A stretch of 34,509 nucleotides of DNA from Gemmatimonadales bacterium. GTDB lineage: Bacteria; Gemmatimonadota; Gemmatimonadetes; Gemmatimonadales; GWC2-71-9. A program made the position numbers and the translations under genes. Shown in pieces: positions 1 through 8,186 of this stretch; the stretch's first letter is position 1, and each line of letters starts with the position of its first letter. The stretch covers positions 1 through 34,509 of the forward strand of contig JACCRS010000141.1 in NCBI GenBank assembly GCA_013813435.1, written 5' to 3'. Under the pieces are notes generated by a model that searched no databases, was not told where the DNA came from, and saw nothing but the letters and a program-made list of their open reading frames with translations.

Positions 1-293
1 GAGAGGTATAGCAGCCAGAGAGTATCGGCCAAGCCGAAGACCACATAGGCAATGGCGGAGGCGCTGAGGCCGATGAGCAGCGCGGGTCTCCGGCCGTATC
101 GATCAGAGACCCGCCCCCAAAGCGGGGCCGCCACCAGCTGGGCAATGGAATACGAAGCGATCATCTGCCCAACGACCTCGGGCGATGCGTTCAGCTTGAG
201 GGCGTAGAAAGGAAGTAGCGGAAGCACGATCATGAAGCCGATCATGTCCACGAAGTTCACCCCGATGAGCACGGCCAGACGGCGAAAGTTCAT
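1..293 (-). CDS. MFS transporter, N-terminal part (runs off window)
   Basis: The ATG is at 293 and the frame stays open to the left edge, giving about 97 residues. The product begins MNFRRLAVLIGVNFVDMIGF and shows two to three hydrophobic helices. Between helices 2 and 3 sits the MFS motif A signature, here GRVSDRYGRRPALL. That motif identifies a major facilitator superfamily exporter or permease; the substrate cannot be inferred from this fragment. The start codon overlaps the TGA of the upstream ABC permease (ATGA, 290-293), so the two are probably translationally coupled and belong to the same leftward operon. The rest of the protein, including the second six-helix half, lies outside the window. 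Confidence 0.85.
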   Translation of the reverse strand, partial: MNFRRLAVLIGVNFVDMIGFMIVLPLLPFYALKLNASPEVVGQMIASYSIAQLVAAPLWGRVSDRYGRRPALLIGLSASAIAYVVFGLADTLWLLYL

Positions 294-1945
294 CCACCGC
301 TTCCCTGGTCGGCACCCAGGGCGAACACGGCGGCGCTCACAGCCATCAGCACTACACCGTACGCGGCCGCCACCCCCACATCGGACTGCCTGAGGCTGGA
401 GAGAATCTCCAGGGAGATGGGCCGGGTGTCGTAGGTGTACAGCATGATGGAAGTCACGAAGTCGCCAAACGCGGTGACGAATGCCAGACTCGCCCCCGCG
501 AGCAGGGCCGGACGAAGGAGCGGGAGCGTCACCTGGCGGAGGGTCCGCCAGCGGCCTGCCCCTAGTGTCGCAGCGGCTTCGTCCAGGGACGGATCGAGTG
601 CCCGGAAACCGGCCAGGACCGCCCGGCTGGTGATCGGTAAGTTCCTGACGAGATAGGCCAGCGGAAGGATCCAGAGCGTTCCCACCAGGACAAACCGTCC
701 GGCCAGGGGCGCCCGGACGCTGAATGCCGTGGCAAGCGCGATGGCAAATACGGTTCCTGGAACCGCCCATGGCAGGGCCAGCAGCCCCTCGATCAACCCG
801 CGACCAGGTACCCGGCTCCGAACTGAAAGGATCCCGGCGGCCAGCGCGATGGCGACAGCTGCCACGGTGGATGCGCTGGCCAGCCACAGGCTGTTGAACA
901 GAGGCCGGGCCCGAACCGGATCTTCCAGCAGGGTCAGGTAGTTTCGCCAGGTATAGGCAGGCGGAAGCGGCTCGGTGGTCCAGGTGCCCAACGGGACGAA
1001 GGAAACCAGCAGCAGCGTCAGGTGGGGCAGCAGGAGCAGCACGGCTAGCCCCCAGCCGAGCAGCGCGAGAGCCAGGCGTACACCGCGGCGCTGCACCCGC
1101 ACCCTTACCGGAGCCATGCCCTTGCGGCCCCCCGCCAGACTGTCCAGCCGGCGGGGGCCGCGTAGCATCCAGAGAGCGATCAGCGCCACCATTGTCAGGG
1201 ACACCGTCTCAATCATGGCGAGCTCGTCATCGCCATTGAGCCGGGTCGCCACGATTTGAGTGGTCATCACCCGGAAGCCGCCGCCGAAGATGTACGGCGC
1301 GCTGAAAGACGCGAGTGAGGTCATGAACGTGAGGAGCGCCGCACCCCCTAGCGAGGGGTAGAGCAGTGGCAGGACCACCCGCCTCAGCGTGCGCCACCGT
1401 CCTGCCCCCAGACTCGCTGCGGCCTCCAGTACGGAGGCGTCGAGCGAGGCAAGACCCGCCCTGGTGAAGAGGTAGAAGTACACGTACATCGAATAGGCAT
1501 GGACCAGCAGAATCGCGCCCGCGCCCTGAAGCATCCAGGGCGGCTGCTCCAGACCGAGCAGGCGCTGAATCATCAGCGAGACGAAACCGCTTTCTCCATA
1601 AAGAAAGAGAAAAGCGATCACTCCAACCAGCGGAGGGAGGACGGCCGGCAGAGCCACCAGCCAGCCCAGGATTTTCCGGCCTGGGAAGTCGTACCGGCCG
1701 AACAAAAAGGCGAGCGGAATTCCTACCATAGCGGCGAGCAGCACGCTCACCAGGGAGATCCATACGCTTCCCCAGAGCGCACTCGCTTCATGCGGCTGAA
1801 GGAAGCTCCGCACGAAATCGAGGGTCCAGCCCTGAGGTCCCCGAAATCCTTCAATGAGTACCAAAATCAGCGGGTATACGATGAGCCAGATCAGCAGGAG
1901 CAGGAGTACTCCGCCGAGAAGCTCGACCCGCCGAATGCGGGTCAC
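290..1945 (-). CDS. ABC transporter permease, two fused permease domains (iron/thiamine/phosphonate class)
   Basis: This is a 551-residue inner-membrane protein with about 12 hydrophobic helices, made of two homologous permease halves as in FbpB- and ThiP-type importers. Each half has an EAA coupling loop, and the two are nearly identical: EAAASLGAGRWRTLRRV and EAAATLGAGRWRTLRQV. These loops would contact the ATPase encoded just upstream. I chose the GTG at 1945 because it overlaps the ATPase stop (GTGA) and is followed directly by the first helix. A longer reading to 2227 only adds proline/arginine-rich residues that duplicate ATPase coding sequence in another frame. Substrate is uncertain; ferric iron, thiamine and 2-aminoethylphosphonate systems share this layout. 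Confidence 0.9.
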   Translation of the reverse strand: MTRIRRVELLGGVLLLLLIWLIVYPLILVLIEGFRGPQGWTLDFVRSFLQPHEASALWGSVWISLVSVLLAAMVGIPLAFLFGRYDFPGRKILGWLVALPAVLPPLVGVIAFLFLYGESGFVSLMIQRLLGLEQPPWMLQGAGAILLVHAYSMYVYFYLFTRAGLASLDASVLEAAASLGAGRWRTLRRVVLPLLYPSLGGAALLTFMTSLASFSAPYIFGGGFRVMTTQIVATRLNGDDELAMIETVSLTMVALIALWMLRGPRRLDSLAGGRKGMAPVRVRVQRRGVRLALALLGWGLAVLLLLPHLTLLLVSFVPLGTWTTEPLPPAYTWRNYLTLLEDPVRARPLFNSLWLASASTVAAVAIALAAGILSVRSRVPGRGLIEGLLALPWAVPGTVFAIALATAFSVRAPLAGRFVLVGTLWILPLAYLVRNLPITSRAVLAGFRALDPSLDEAAATLGAGRWRTLRQVTLPLLRPALLAGASLAFVTAFGDFVTSIMLYTYDTRPISLEILSSLRQSDVGVAAAYGVVLMAVSAAVFALGADQGSGG

Positions 1946-3006
1946 GGTAAAGCTCGAGGAAACAGGTGGATGCCGCCCCCGGCCCGCCGACTGGGCATGA
2001 TGCCAACCCGCTCGCCGGCCCTCACCGAGCGGGGAGGACCGGTCACCTCGAGCGAGGCCCCACCCTCGGTGAGGATGGTGAAGAGGCTGGCGGCGCCGGT
2101 AAAGCGGCGTTCCGTTACCGTACCTATGAGCGCCCGCGGCGCGGGTGACATGAGCCGGAGTGCCTCGGGCCGCACCACCATGAGGGCCGGACCAGCCGGG
2201 GCGGCGTTGGTGTCGGTGAGATCCCACTCCGCGCCCTCGATAATCACACGGAGCCCGCGGTCGGCGGGGCCGAGTATCATCACTCCGATACTGCTGGAGC
2301 GGCCGACAAACTCGGCCACAAACTCGTTTGCCGGAGAAGCATACAGATCCTCGGGTGTGCCAACCTGCTCCAGCCTGCCACGTCGGAGCACAGCCACCCG
2401 ATCGCCCAGATCGAAAGCCTCGTCCTGCTCATGGGTAACGAGCACCGTGGTGATGCCAACCCTGCGGATCAACTCCCGGATCTCGCGACGGGTCCGCTCC
2501 CGCAGCGAAGGGTCAAGGTTGGACAACGGCTCATCTAGCAGCAGGACGCGAGGCTCGGGGGCAAGCGCGCGCGCCAGCGCCACCCGCTGCTGCTGACCAC
2601 CCGAGAGCTGGCCGATGCGACGACGCTCGAACCCGGCCAGATCTACCAGCGCGAGAGCCCTCGCAACCCGCCGCTCGAGCTCCTCCCCGCTAACGCCAAG
2701 CGACTCCAGCCCGAATGCCAGGTTTTGGGCTACGTCGAGGTGGGGAAAGAGAGCATAATGCTGAAACACCATGCCGAACCGGCGAGTCACCGGCTCCAGT
2801 CGGGTAACGTCGTCTCCCTCTACCATTACCCGCCCCTGGTCAGGTGACTCGAAACCGGCCAGCAGCCGGAGGGTGGTTGTCTTCCCGCTTCCGCTCGGTC
2901 CGAGCAAGGAGAGCATCTCACCCCGCTCGATGGTGAGCGACAGGCCATCGACCGCGGCCATTTCGCCGAAGCGTTTGGTCAGGCCCTCGAGACGCAGAAA
3001 CGTCAT
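1942..3006 (-). CDS. ABC transporter ATP-binding protein, FbpC/PotA type
   Basis: A 354-residue ATPase that would energise the adjacent importer. Visible motifs are Walker A GPSGSGKT (residues 36-43), a Q-loop near MVFQHYALF, the signature LSGGQQQRVALARAL, and Walker B RVLLLDEPLSNLD followed by the switch histidine in VLVTHEQDEA. The last ~110 residues form a TOBE-like regulatory domain, typical of the FbpC/PotA/MalK class. The ATG at 3006 lies 10 bases after the binding-protein stop, with a GAGGG-type ribosome site in front. It overlaps the permease by GTGA. The family call is secure; the transported compound is not. Confidence 0.95.
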   Translation of the reverse strand: MTFLRLEGLTKRFGEMAAVDGLSLTIERGEMLSLLGPSGSGKTTTLRLLAGFESPDQGRVMVEGDDVTRLEPVTRRFGMVFQHYALFPHLDVAQNLAFGLESLGVSGEELERRVARALALVDLAGFERRRIGQLSGGQQQRVALARALAPEPRVLLLDEPLSNLDPSLRERTRREIRELIRRVGITTVLVTHEQDEAFDLGDRVAVLRRGRLEQVGTPEDLYASPANEFVAEFVGRSSSIGVMILGPADRGLRVIIEGAEWDLTDTNAAPAGPALMVVRPEALRLMSPAPRALIGTVTERRFTGAASLFTILTEGGASLEVTGPPRSVRAGERVGIMPSRRAGGGIHLFPRALP

Positions 3007-3016
3007 CGCTCAACCC

Positions 3017-4066
3017 TCACTTCTCACCCGTGCCTCTCACGTATTGGTCCCAGTAACGCATCCATTCGGGTCCCCGGGTGGAGACCAGATTCCAATCCAC
3101 ATCGGTGACTACCATCTCGCGCTCCACCTCGGCTACCCAGTAGGGAACGGAATCGGGAGGCAGATCGTGGCGCGCCGGCAGACGAAACACCTCGCGCGCG
3201 GCCAGCAGCTGGGCTTCCTCGCTGCCCACGAAGTCGATGAATGCCCGTGCACCTTCGGGGTGCCGGCTCCCTCGTACCAGTCCAATGACGTCTTCGATTA
3301 CCACCGTGCCGCTTCGGGGAAAGACATAGCCGAGCGGCATTCCCTTGGACGCGCTGATCAGTATGTCCTGGAGATCCCAGAGGCTCACCAGCCCTTCCTG
3401 CCGGACGAGCTTTTCGTAGAGTAGAGCCGGATTGATGGTGTAAGTCTTGGTTTGACCGTCCAGCCGACGCAGCCAGGCCATCCCCCTGGCCGTGTCACCG
3501 GTCTGGCGCAGACTGCGCACCAGGATAAGTCCCCAGATGGCGCGCATCGTTCCGCTTGCCATGGGATCACGGATAATGACCTTGTTCTTCCATCGCGGCT
3601 CCAGGACTTCATCCCAATCCCGCGGCGCCTCTGCCCGGGACACGGCCCGGCTGTTGAAGGCGATGACAGCCGGAGTGCGGTAGACCGGGAAGTACAGATC
3701 GTCCCGGCCGATTGCCTTCGCATCGACCCTATCGGCCCACACCGGACGGTACGGTGCCAGCAGAGAGTCTTGAGTTCCCCGCTCGAAGATGGGGCTCGGC
3801 CCGCCGAACCAGACATCGGCTTGCGGATTGACCCGCTCGAAGCGCAGGCGATCCAGAATCTCCTGGGATCCCATGTCGAGCCATCTTACGTCGATGTCGG
3901 GCCGGTGGCGCTCGAATGCCCGTTCAAGCAGAGTCAGCTGATCGCGACCGTGGGGAGAGTAGAGGACAACGGGTGTACGATCGTCGGTGGAACAAGCGGG
4001 GAGGACGGGGAGGAGGGGGAGGAGGGGAAAGATCGGCGCAAGAGCGCGGAAGCAGCGCGCGAGCAC
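3017..4066 (-). CDS. ABC transporter substrate-binding lipoprotein, iron(III)/AEP-like family
   Basis: A periplasmic binding protein of about 349 residues that delivers substrate to the downstream ATPase/permease pair. The mature part begins PVVLYSPHGRDQLTLLERAF, the usual first strand and helix of FbpA-like solute-binding proteins, and contains the hinge-type stretches DLYFPVYRTPAVIAFN and GLVRGSRHPEGARAFIDF. The GTG at 4066 gives MLARCFRALAPIFPLLPLLPVLPAC, a signal peptide with lipobox LPAC and lipidated Cys25. In-frame ATGs at 4105 and 4144 would give longer starts overlapping the end of the PIG-L gene; I prefer 4066 because it leaves a compact signal peptide, but this is uncertain. I cannot name the substrate. 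Confidence 0.85.
   Translation of the reverse strand: MLARCFRALAPIFPLLPLLPVLPACSTDDRTPVVLYSPHGRDQLTLLERAFERHRPDIDVRWLDMGSQEILDRLRFERVNPQADVWFGGPSPIFERGTQDSLLAPYRPVWADRVDAKAIGRDDLYFPVYRTPAVIAFNSRAVSRAEAPRDWDEVLEPRWKNKVIIRDPMASGTMRAIWGLILVRSLRQTGDTARGMAWLRRLDGQTKTYTINPALLYEKLVRQEGLVSLWDLQDILISASKGMPLGYVFPRSGTVVIEDVIGLVRGSRHPEGARAFIDFVGSEEAQLLAAREVFRLPARHDLPPDSVPYWVAEVEREMVVTDVDWNLVSTRGPEWMRYWDQYVRGTGEK
3998..4027 (+). other. G-quadruplex-like G4 tract inside a signal-peptide coding region
   Basis: The plus strand carries four G-runs of 4, 4, 5 and 4 bases separated by loops of 5, 4 and 4 bases. This satisfies the usual four-run rule for an intramolecular quadruplex. It lies opposite the codons for the Leu/Pro-rich signal peptide (PLLPLLPVLP) of the binding lipoprotein, so the G-rich strand is the template strand and the mRNA is C-rich. 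It may simply be a by-product of CTC/CCC codon runs. Confidence 0.5.
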
Positions 4067-4079
4067 GCGGGCAGTGACA

Positions 4080-4120
4080 CTCCCGCCCTTCCCCTCACCG
4101 CCCATGTGGGAGGGCGAGGA
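4080..4120. repeat. GC-rich inverted repeat across the PIG-L stop codon
   Basis: CCCGCCCT at 4082-4089 is matched by AGGGCGAG at 4111-4118 (7 of 8 complementary), around a GC-rich core containing CCCATGTGGG. The element spans the last codons and TGA of the PIG-L gene and the leader of the binding-protein gene. It resembles short intergenic palindromes scattered in many GC-rich genomes. It could be an intra-operonic mRNA structure. Confidence 0.35.
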
Positions 4121-6770
4121 GATTGGCGAACAACCTGAAAGCACCCGGCACTCCTGCCGGCAACTGACGAAAAAAGCTCAGGCCGGTATACACATAAGTC
4201 CCCTTTCCCAGCGGCGCGATCAGCAGTCCACCTCGCAGCGGAGGCTCACCGGGATCGTGGGTCTCGAGTACGGTCTGGTAGCGCCGGTCCCAACTGCGGG
4301 GGAAGTAAAGTCCGCGCTCCTGAACCCAGTTCTCCCAGTCTCCAGTTTCAAGACGGTTCGGCACACCAGCAGCCGGGTGACCTGGGGCGAATATGCGCAC
4401 CGGGGCGCTCTCGTCAGTCACTCGGTCGTGACTCACCTGGGGCCCACCCACCGACATCGGGTAGGGAGCGAACCGGCCGGTAAAGAAGCGATGTTGCTGA
4501 TACTGCACGATGACGAGACCTCCGCGCCGGGCATACTCCAGCACACGGCGATTGTTCGCCAACAGGGCAGGATCCGTTTCATAGGCACGAGGACCAATGA
4601 CAATGGCGTCGAACCGCGACAGAGTTCCCCGCTCAAGAGTTTCGGCGCTCAGCAGCACCACGGGAACCCCGATACTCGCAAGCGCCTCTGGAACCTGGTC
4701 TGCCGCACCTCGGATGTACCCCACACGCGTCAGCCGAGGCAGGGTCAGGGGAGCCGTGCGAAGTGTGGCGGTGGCCGCTTTCGCGAACGCACGTGAGCGT
4801 ATGTGGGGATAGTCCACCGTAAAAATGCCAAGTCCGTAAACGCGGTCCTCCGAATCGCGAGCGATGGCGCGAATCTCGGCCGAGCCCGCAGGCATCCTGG
4901 GAGGCGGCCTTACCAGGAAGCTGAAGGTGCCTCGCTCGTCTTCCCGGGTGAAGCGAAACTCCTGCGGTGGCACCGCTCGCCAGCCCCGGGGCAGTTGGAG
5001 GCTCACGGTGCCGGAGGTCGAGTCCGGTGCGCCATGTGTCAGGGTGACGGTGAACCGGTGGGGTACCACTGAATTGATGGGCCAGAGCTCGGTGGCAGGG
5101 TCGATCTTGACGTCAATGCGCGGCACCACCGTTACCGGGCGGCGTACTTCACCGCGCGCCTGGTCGTTGAACCGGAAGACAGCTTCAGCCGACCGGGCAG
5201 CACCCAGACCGTTGGAATGTCCTGAATTCACTTCGACTGACCCCAGGAAGGTGGGTGACTCGAACGGCTCTCCGTAGGGAACTCCACCGGTGATCCCCGC
5301 TTGGTCGGGGCGCTGCTCCGGCCACTGGTACACATCGCCGACGCGAGGCGCTCTCAGGAAATACGGTGTAGAGGGAGGCTGATCGAGCACCGGGTAGTCG
5401 ACGGTGTCGGTGCTGACCTGCCCCGGCGGGATTGTATGGGACTCAGACTCCTGATCCGGTGCGCTGCACTCCGCCAATGGTATGCACTCAGCAGCGCGCA
5501 TAGCCGCCATCCGCGGCTCCTCCGAAGCGTTCCACGAAGACAACGTCCACCGCAGCAACTGACCGGGAACGACCCGGTCATCATCGATCGTGGCATCGAA
5601 GACCACTCGTCCGAGATGCCAGGCAGCGGTATTGAGGTGGCCCAATTGATCTTCGAGCTCGATGCCCCGGGTGTAGTACACTCCCTGGTCGGCCGGAGAG
5701 GCGCGGGGAGGCTGGGCGACTGCCGTCTCCAGATCAGAGGCAGCGCGCGCCAACAAGGCCCGCCGCCGAGCGGAGTTTCCCCGGGCCGCGTGCACGGAAT
5801 CAATCCGCGCAACGTAGCGCTGCAGCGCTGGCTCCGGCTCGATGCCACGCACCACCCTGGTTGATTCCTCACTCCTTCGCTCCCCGAAGGGCATGGACTG
5901 GAGGGTCGTGTCGATCCCTTCGAAGAGTCCTGCTCCGCCACCTGCACGATCCTCGACCAGCGCCAGACGGACCTGAGAGGGCCCGATCCCCTGCAGCTGC
6001 CCCATGTCCTGCGACCGGTGCAGGCTACGCCCGGCCATGGCGATCTGGTGAAAGGATTTGCCCACCGCGGGATCGAGGATGCCCCCGTTCAGAGTGAGCG
6101 TCGTGGCGGCGGTGTCAAAGCGGGTGCTACGGTACAGCTTGAGCGGCTGCCAGGCAATCAGCCCTTCCTCGCGAAATAGCTCCCGAAACCGGCTGGAGTC
6201 CCCAGCTATGCGGAACGCTTCCTGTGCCGCCCAGCCTGCCGCCTGATGCTGTCCATGACCATCCCGTGGCGTTCCGCTGAAGATCGAAACCACGATCTGA
6301 GGACGAAAGCGCCGCACGATTCTGACCACGTCCTTGAGGACCGTGTCGCGGGGCCAGTGCAGCCAGGTTTCGTCGATTGTCTTGGAGTAACCAAAGTCAT
6401 AGGCCCGGGTGAAATATTGCCGCGCGCCATCCAACCGCCGGGCGGCGAGCAGCTCCTCGGTCCGGATGAGCCCCAGCGCCTCACCCAGCTCCGGCCCGAT
6501 CAGATTTTGCCCCCCTTCACCCCGATTAAGGGAGAGATATGCCGCTTCAGCGCCCATTCCGCGCACCAGTACCGTGAGAAGCTCCGTGTCCTCGTCGTCG
6601 GGATGCGCCCCGATCATCAGCACGCGCTTATAGTGCCCGAGCATGCGCAGTTCCTGATCCAACGCCACAGCGCCTCCAGTGGAAGGCGGCTCTAGCTGCC
6701 CCACTACGGGCGATGCGAACAATGGGAAGAGAAGTAGCAGCGGGAGACCGGCTAAAGCTCGCTGGCGCAC
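4095..6770 (-). CDS. Secreted PIG-L/LmbE family deacetylase, large multidomain form
   Basis: An 891-residue protein with a signal peptide (hydrophobic LPLLLLFPLFASPVVG, residues 9-24). An N-terminal PIG-L domain contains the zinc-binding AHPDDED motif (residues 55-61) and a second metal-ligand motif, DGHGQHQAAG. Family members remove acyl groups from N-acetylglucosamine-type amino sugars; the substrate here is unknown. Long Ig-like or beta-rich stretches follow, and the C-terminal ~200 residues look like a glutamine-amidotransferase/ThuA-like fold (GYIRGAADQVPEAL to the end). The start is a GTG at 6770, the only start that keeps the signal peptide, and it has no convincing Shine-Dalgarno site. 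The gene heads the leftward transporter operon, which suggests processing of an exported or environmental substrate, but that link is inference. Confidence 0.88.
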   Translation of the reverse strand: MRQRALAGLPLLLLFPLFASPVVGQLEPPSTGGAVALDQELRMLGHYKRVLMIGAHPDDEDTELLTVLVRGMGAEAAYLSLNRGEGGQNLIGPELGEALGLIRTEELLAARRLDGARQYFTRAYDFGYSKTIDETWLHWPRDTVLKDVVRIVRRFRPQIVVSIFSGTPRDGHGQHQAAGWAAQEAFRIAGDSSRFRELFREEGLIAWQPLKLYRSTRFDTAATTLTLNGGILDPAVGKSFHQIAMAGRSLHRSQDMGQLQGIGPSQVRLALVEDRAGGGAGLFEGIDTTLQSMPFGERRSEESTRVVRGIEPEPALQRYVARIDSVHAARGNSARRRALLARAASDLETAVAQPPRASPADQGVYYTRGIELEDQLGHLNTAAWHLGRVVFDATIDDDRVVPGQLLRWTLSSWNASEEPRMAAMRAAECIPLAECSAPDQESESHTIPPGQVSTDTVDYPVLDQPPSTPYFLRAPRVGDVYQWPEQRPDQAGITGGVPYGEPFESPTFLGSVEVNSGHSNGLGAARSAEAVFRFNDQARGEVRRPVTVVPRIDVKIDPATELWPINSVVPHRFTVTLTHGAPDSTSGTVSLQLPRGWRAVPPQEFRFTREDERGTFSFLVRPPPRMPAGSAEIRAIARDSEDRVYGLGIFTVDYPHIRSRAFAKAATATLRTAPLTLPRLTRVGYIRGAADQVPEALASIGVPVVLLSAETLERGTLSRFDAIVIGPRAYETDPALLANNRRVLEYARRGGLVIVQYQQHRFFTGRFAPYPMSVGGPQVSHDRVTDESAPVRIFAPGHPAAGVPNRLETGDWENWVQERGLYFPRSWDRRYQTVLETHDPGEPPLRGGLLIAPLGKGTYVYTGLSFFRQLPAGVPGAFRLFANLLALPHGR

Positions 6771-6812
6771 AGACCTGGCCGTTGTAAGGTGAGGCTGGAA
6801 GGTAAGATGGGA

Positions 6813-6952
6813 GGAGGGAAGGAGGGAAGAGTGAACGAGGGAAGGTGGGGAATGGTGCAGGGGAAGGATGAAAAGGAGCGGACCAGAGAACGTGGAAAAT
6901 GTACCCTCAGCTCCACTGTCTTTCCCTCGTTCCTCCTTCCCTCCTTCCCTCC
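6813..6952. repeat. Purine/pyrimidine inverted repeat element A, upstream of the PIG-L gene
   Basis: A purine-rich arm at 6813-6845, built on GGAGGGAA-like units, is complementary to a pyrimidine-rich arm at 6920-6952. My hand alignment gives 29 of 33 matches, with a 74-base loop. In the sense of the minus-strand PIG-L gene the purine-rich arm is distal and the pyrimidine-rich arm ends 43 bases before its GTG. It fills most of the spacer between that gene and the membrane-protein gene ending at 6955. Confidence 0.8.
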
Positions 6953-6954
6953 TT

Positions 6955-7458
6955 CTACCGGGGCGCGTCGCCCAGCGGGATATCCTGAATGGAGCGGCGG
7001 AAATCCGGGTGCCGGACCCAAAGGTAGATTCCCATACAGAGCGCGGCCAGCGTGTTGGCGGTAACCACCGCCCAGAAGGGAAAGAGGGTGTTGGTCCGTT
7101 CGGAGAAGACCTCCAACAACCCGTAGAACATCACCTCGAAGACGAGAAACACCGGCAGCAGCGCGTAGCGCACTACCGAGTCACGCACTGCCCAGTGGAC
7201 CAGGACCACCAAGCCCATTCCCAGAAGGGCAAAGACCGCGAAGTGAAAGGCGGTATACACGAGGATAGCTCCGAACACCAATCGGTTGGTGTCCGGCCTG
7301 GCCTCTCCAAAAAGCACCACCTGCCCGAGAAGGCTGGGAGTCTGAAATGGGTGGCCGGCGATGGTGTCGAGTATCAGAAACCAGACAGCTACGGCCAGAC
7401 CTCCGATGATCCCGACATCGGTGCCTTCAGCCATGGTCGAGTGGGAGTGGTCCAGCAT
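6955..7458 (-). CDS. Small four-helix membrane protein, paralog of its neighbour
   Basis: 167 residues of unknown function. After a short His-containing N-terminus (MLDHSHSTMAEG) come four hydrophobic segments. Conserved-looking elements shared with the next gene are a TPxxLGQV stretch after helix 1, a helix 2 rich in Phe/His/Leu, and the C-terminal RHPDFRRSIQDIPLGD. The ATG at 7458 is preceded by GGAGG at a good distance; a longer frame to 7557 has no support. It lies about 100 bases downstream of its paralog on the same strand. I do not recognise a named family. Confidence 0.75.
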   Translation of the reverse strand: MLDHSHSTMAEGTDVGIIGGLAVAVWFLILDTIAGHPFQTPSLLGQVVLFGEARPDTNRLVFGAILVYTAFHFAVFALLGMGLVVLVHWAVRDSVVRYALLPVFLVFEVMFYGLLEVFSERTNTLFPFWAVVTANTLAALCMGIYLWVRHPDFRRSIQDIPLGDAPR

Positions 7459-7564
7459 GGATAGCCTCCGGAGCGGGCCCCTCGAGTAAGTGATGCCATC
7501 AATTGCAGCTTGCCACCACATTGTGGGCGCCGTGTCCGGAACGCAAGGCACCCCCATCCTTATT

Positions 7565-8101
7565 TCAGGCCATGGGTCCGCCCGGGGGGTGAGGCGGCGG
7601 CTTGACCTCGGCTCCCAGAGGCAGTTTCTGGAGACTTCCCCGCAGAGCCGGGTGCCGCCGCAAGAGATAGAGTCCTATCGACCCATGGCCCAGTAGGGTT
7701 CCTACGAACGTAGTCCACCAGGGCAGCCGCTGATCGGTCACCCGGTAAAGCGCATAAGAGATTCCGAGCCAGAAGGCGAACCCGATTACCAGGAAGAGCC
7801 AGACACCCATGCGGAAGGCCGGATTGCGGGTGGCAAGATGGGTTAGCGCTGTCAGCACGATGCCGAAAAGCAAAAACCAACCGAAGTGCAGCAGGGAGTA
7901 CTGAATCACTGCAGGGCTGGTAATCGTGCGCGTGCTTGGAATCGTATCACCTTGCGCGAACACCTGCCCCAGTACGTTAGGGGTATAGAACAGCTCTCCT
8001 CGTCCCAGATCCACGGCAAAATACCAGAGGGCTACTAACAGCGCTCCAACGAGACCCGCGACCAGACCTTCGCGGAGATTTGAGTGGTGCTGGTGGGGCA
8101 T
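7565..8101 (-). CDS. Small four-helix membrane protein, tandem paralog
   Basis: 178 residues, starting MPHQHHSNLREG at the ATG at 8101, with GGAG about 7 bases upstream. The frame runs on to 8308 but adds no hydrophobic or motif content, so the shorter start is preferred. It has four membrane segments, FYTPNVLGQVF after helix 1 and RHPALRGSLQKLPLG near the end. Each of these matches the gene at 6955-7458, so the pair is a tandem duplication that has diverged. Both carry His-rich N-termini (HQHH, DHSH). Function unknown; location is the inner membrane by prediction. Confidence 0.75.
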   Translation of the reverse strand: MPHQHHSNLREGLVAGLVGALLVALWYFAVDLGRGELFYTPNVLGQVFAQGDTIPSTRTITSPAVIQYSLLHFGWFLLFGIVLTALTHLATRNPAFRMGVWLFLVIGFAFWLGISYALYRVTDQRLPWWTTFVGTLLGHGSIGLYLLRRHPALRGSLQKLPLGAEVKPPPHPPGGPMA

Positions 8102-8186
8102 TGGCAGCTCCGGCAATCGAGATGCGGGTGGGGGAACGGTTAGGGTACAGAGTGCCTCGACAACAGAGACCAGGATGTGTCGCCGC

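Noticed and set aside
1946-2227. N-terminal extension of the permease gene
   Set aside because: The extra 94 codons lie wholly inside the ATPase gene and read as His/Pro/Arg-rich nonsense; the GTG at 1945 overlaps the ATPase stop and precedes the first membrane helix.
1499-2596. A 365-codon plus-strand open frame opposite the permease and ATPase genes
   Set aside because: Its translation is Arg/Ser/Pro-rich without any motif, while the minus strand carries clear ABC permease and ATPase motifs in the same place. It is a by-product of high GC content.
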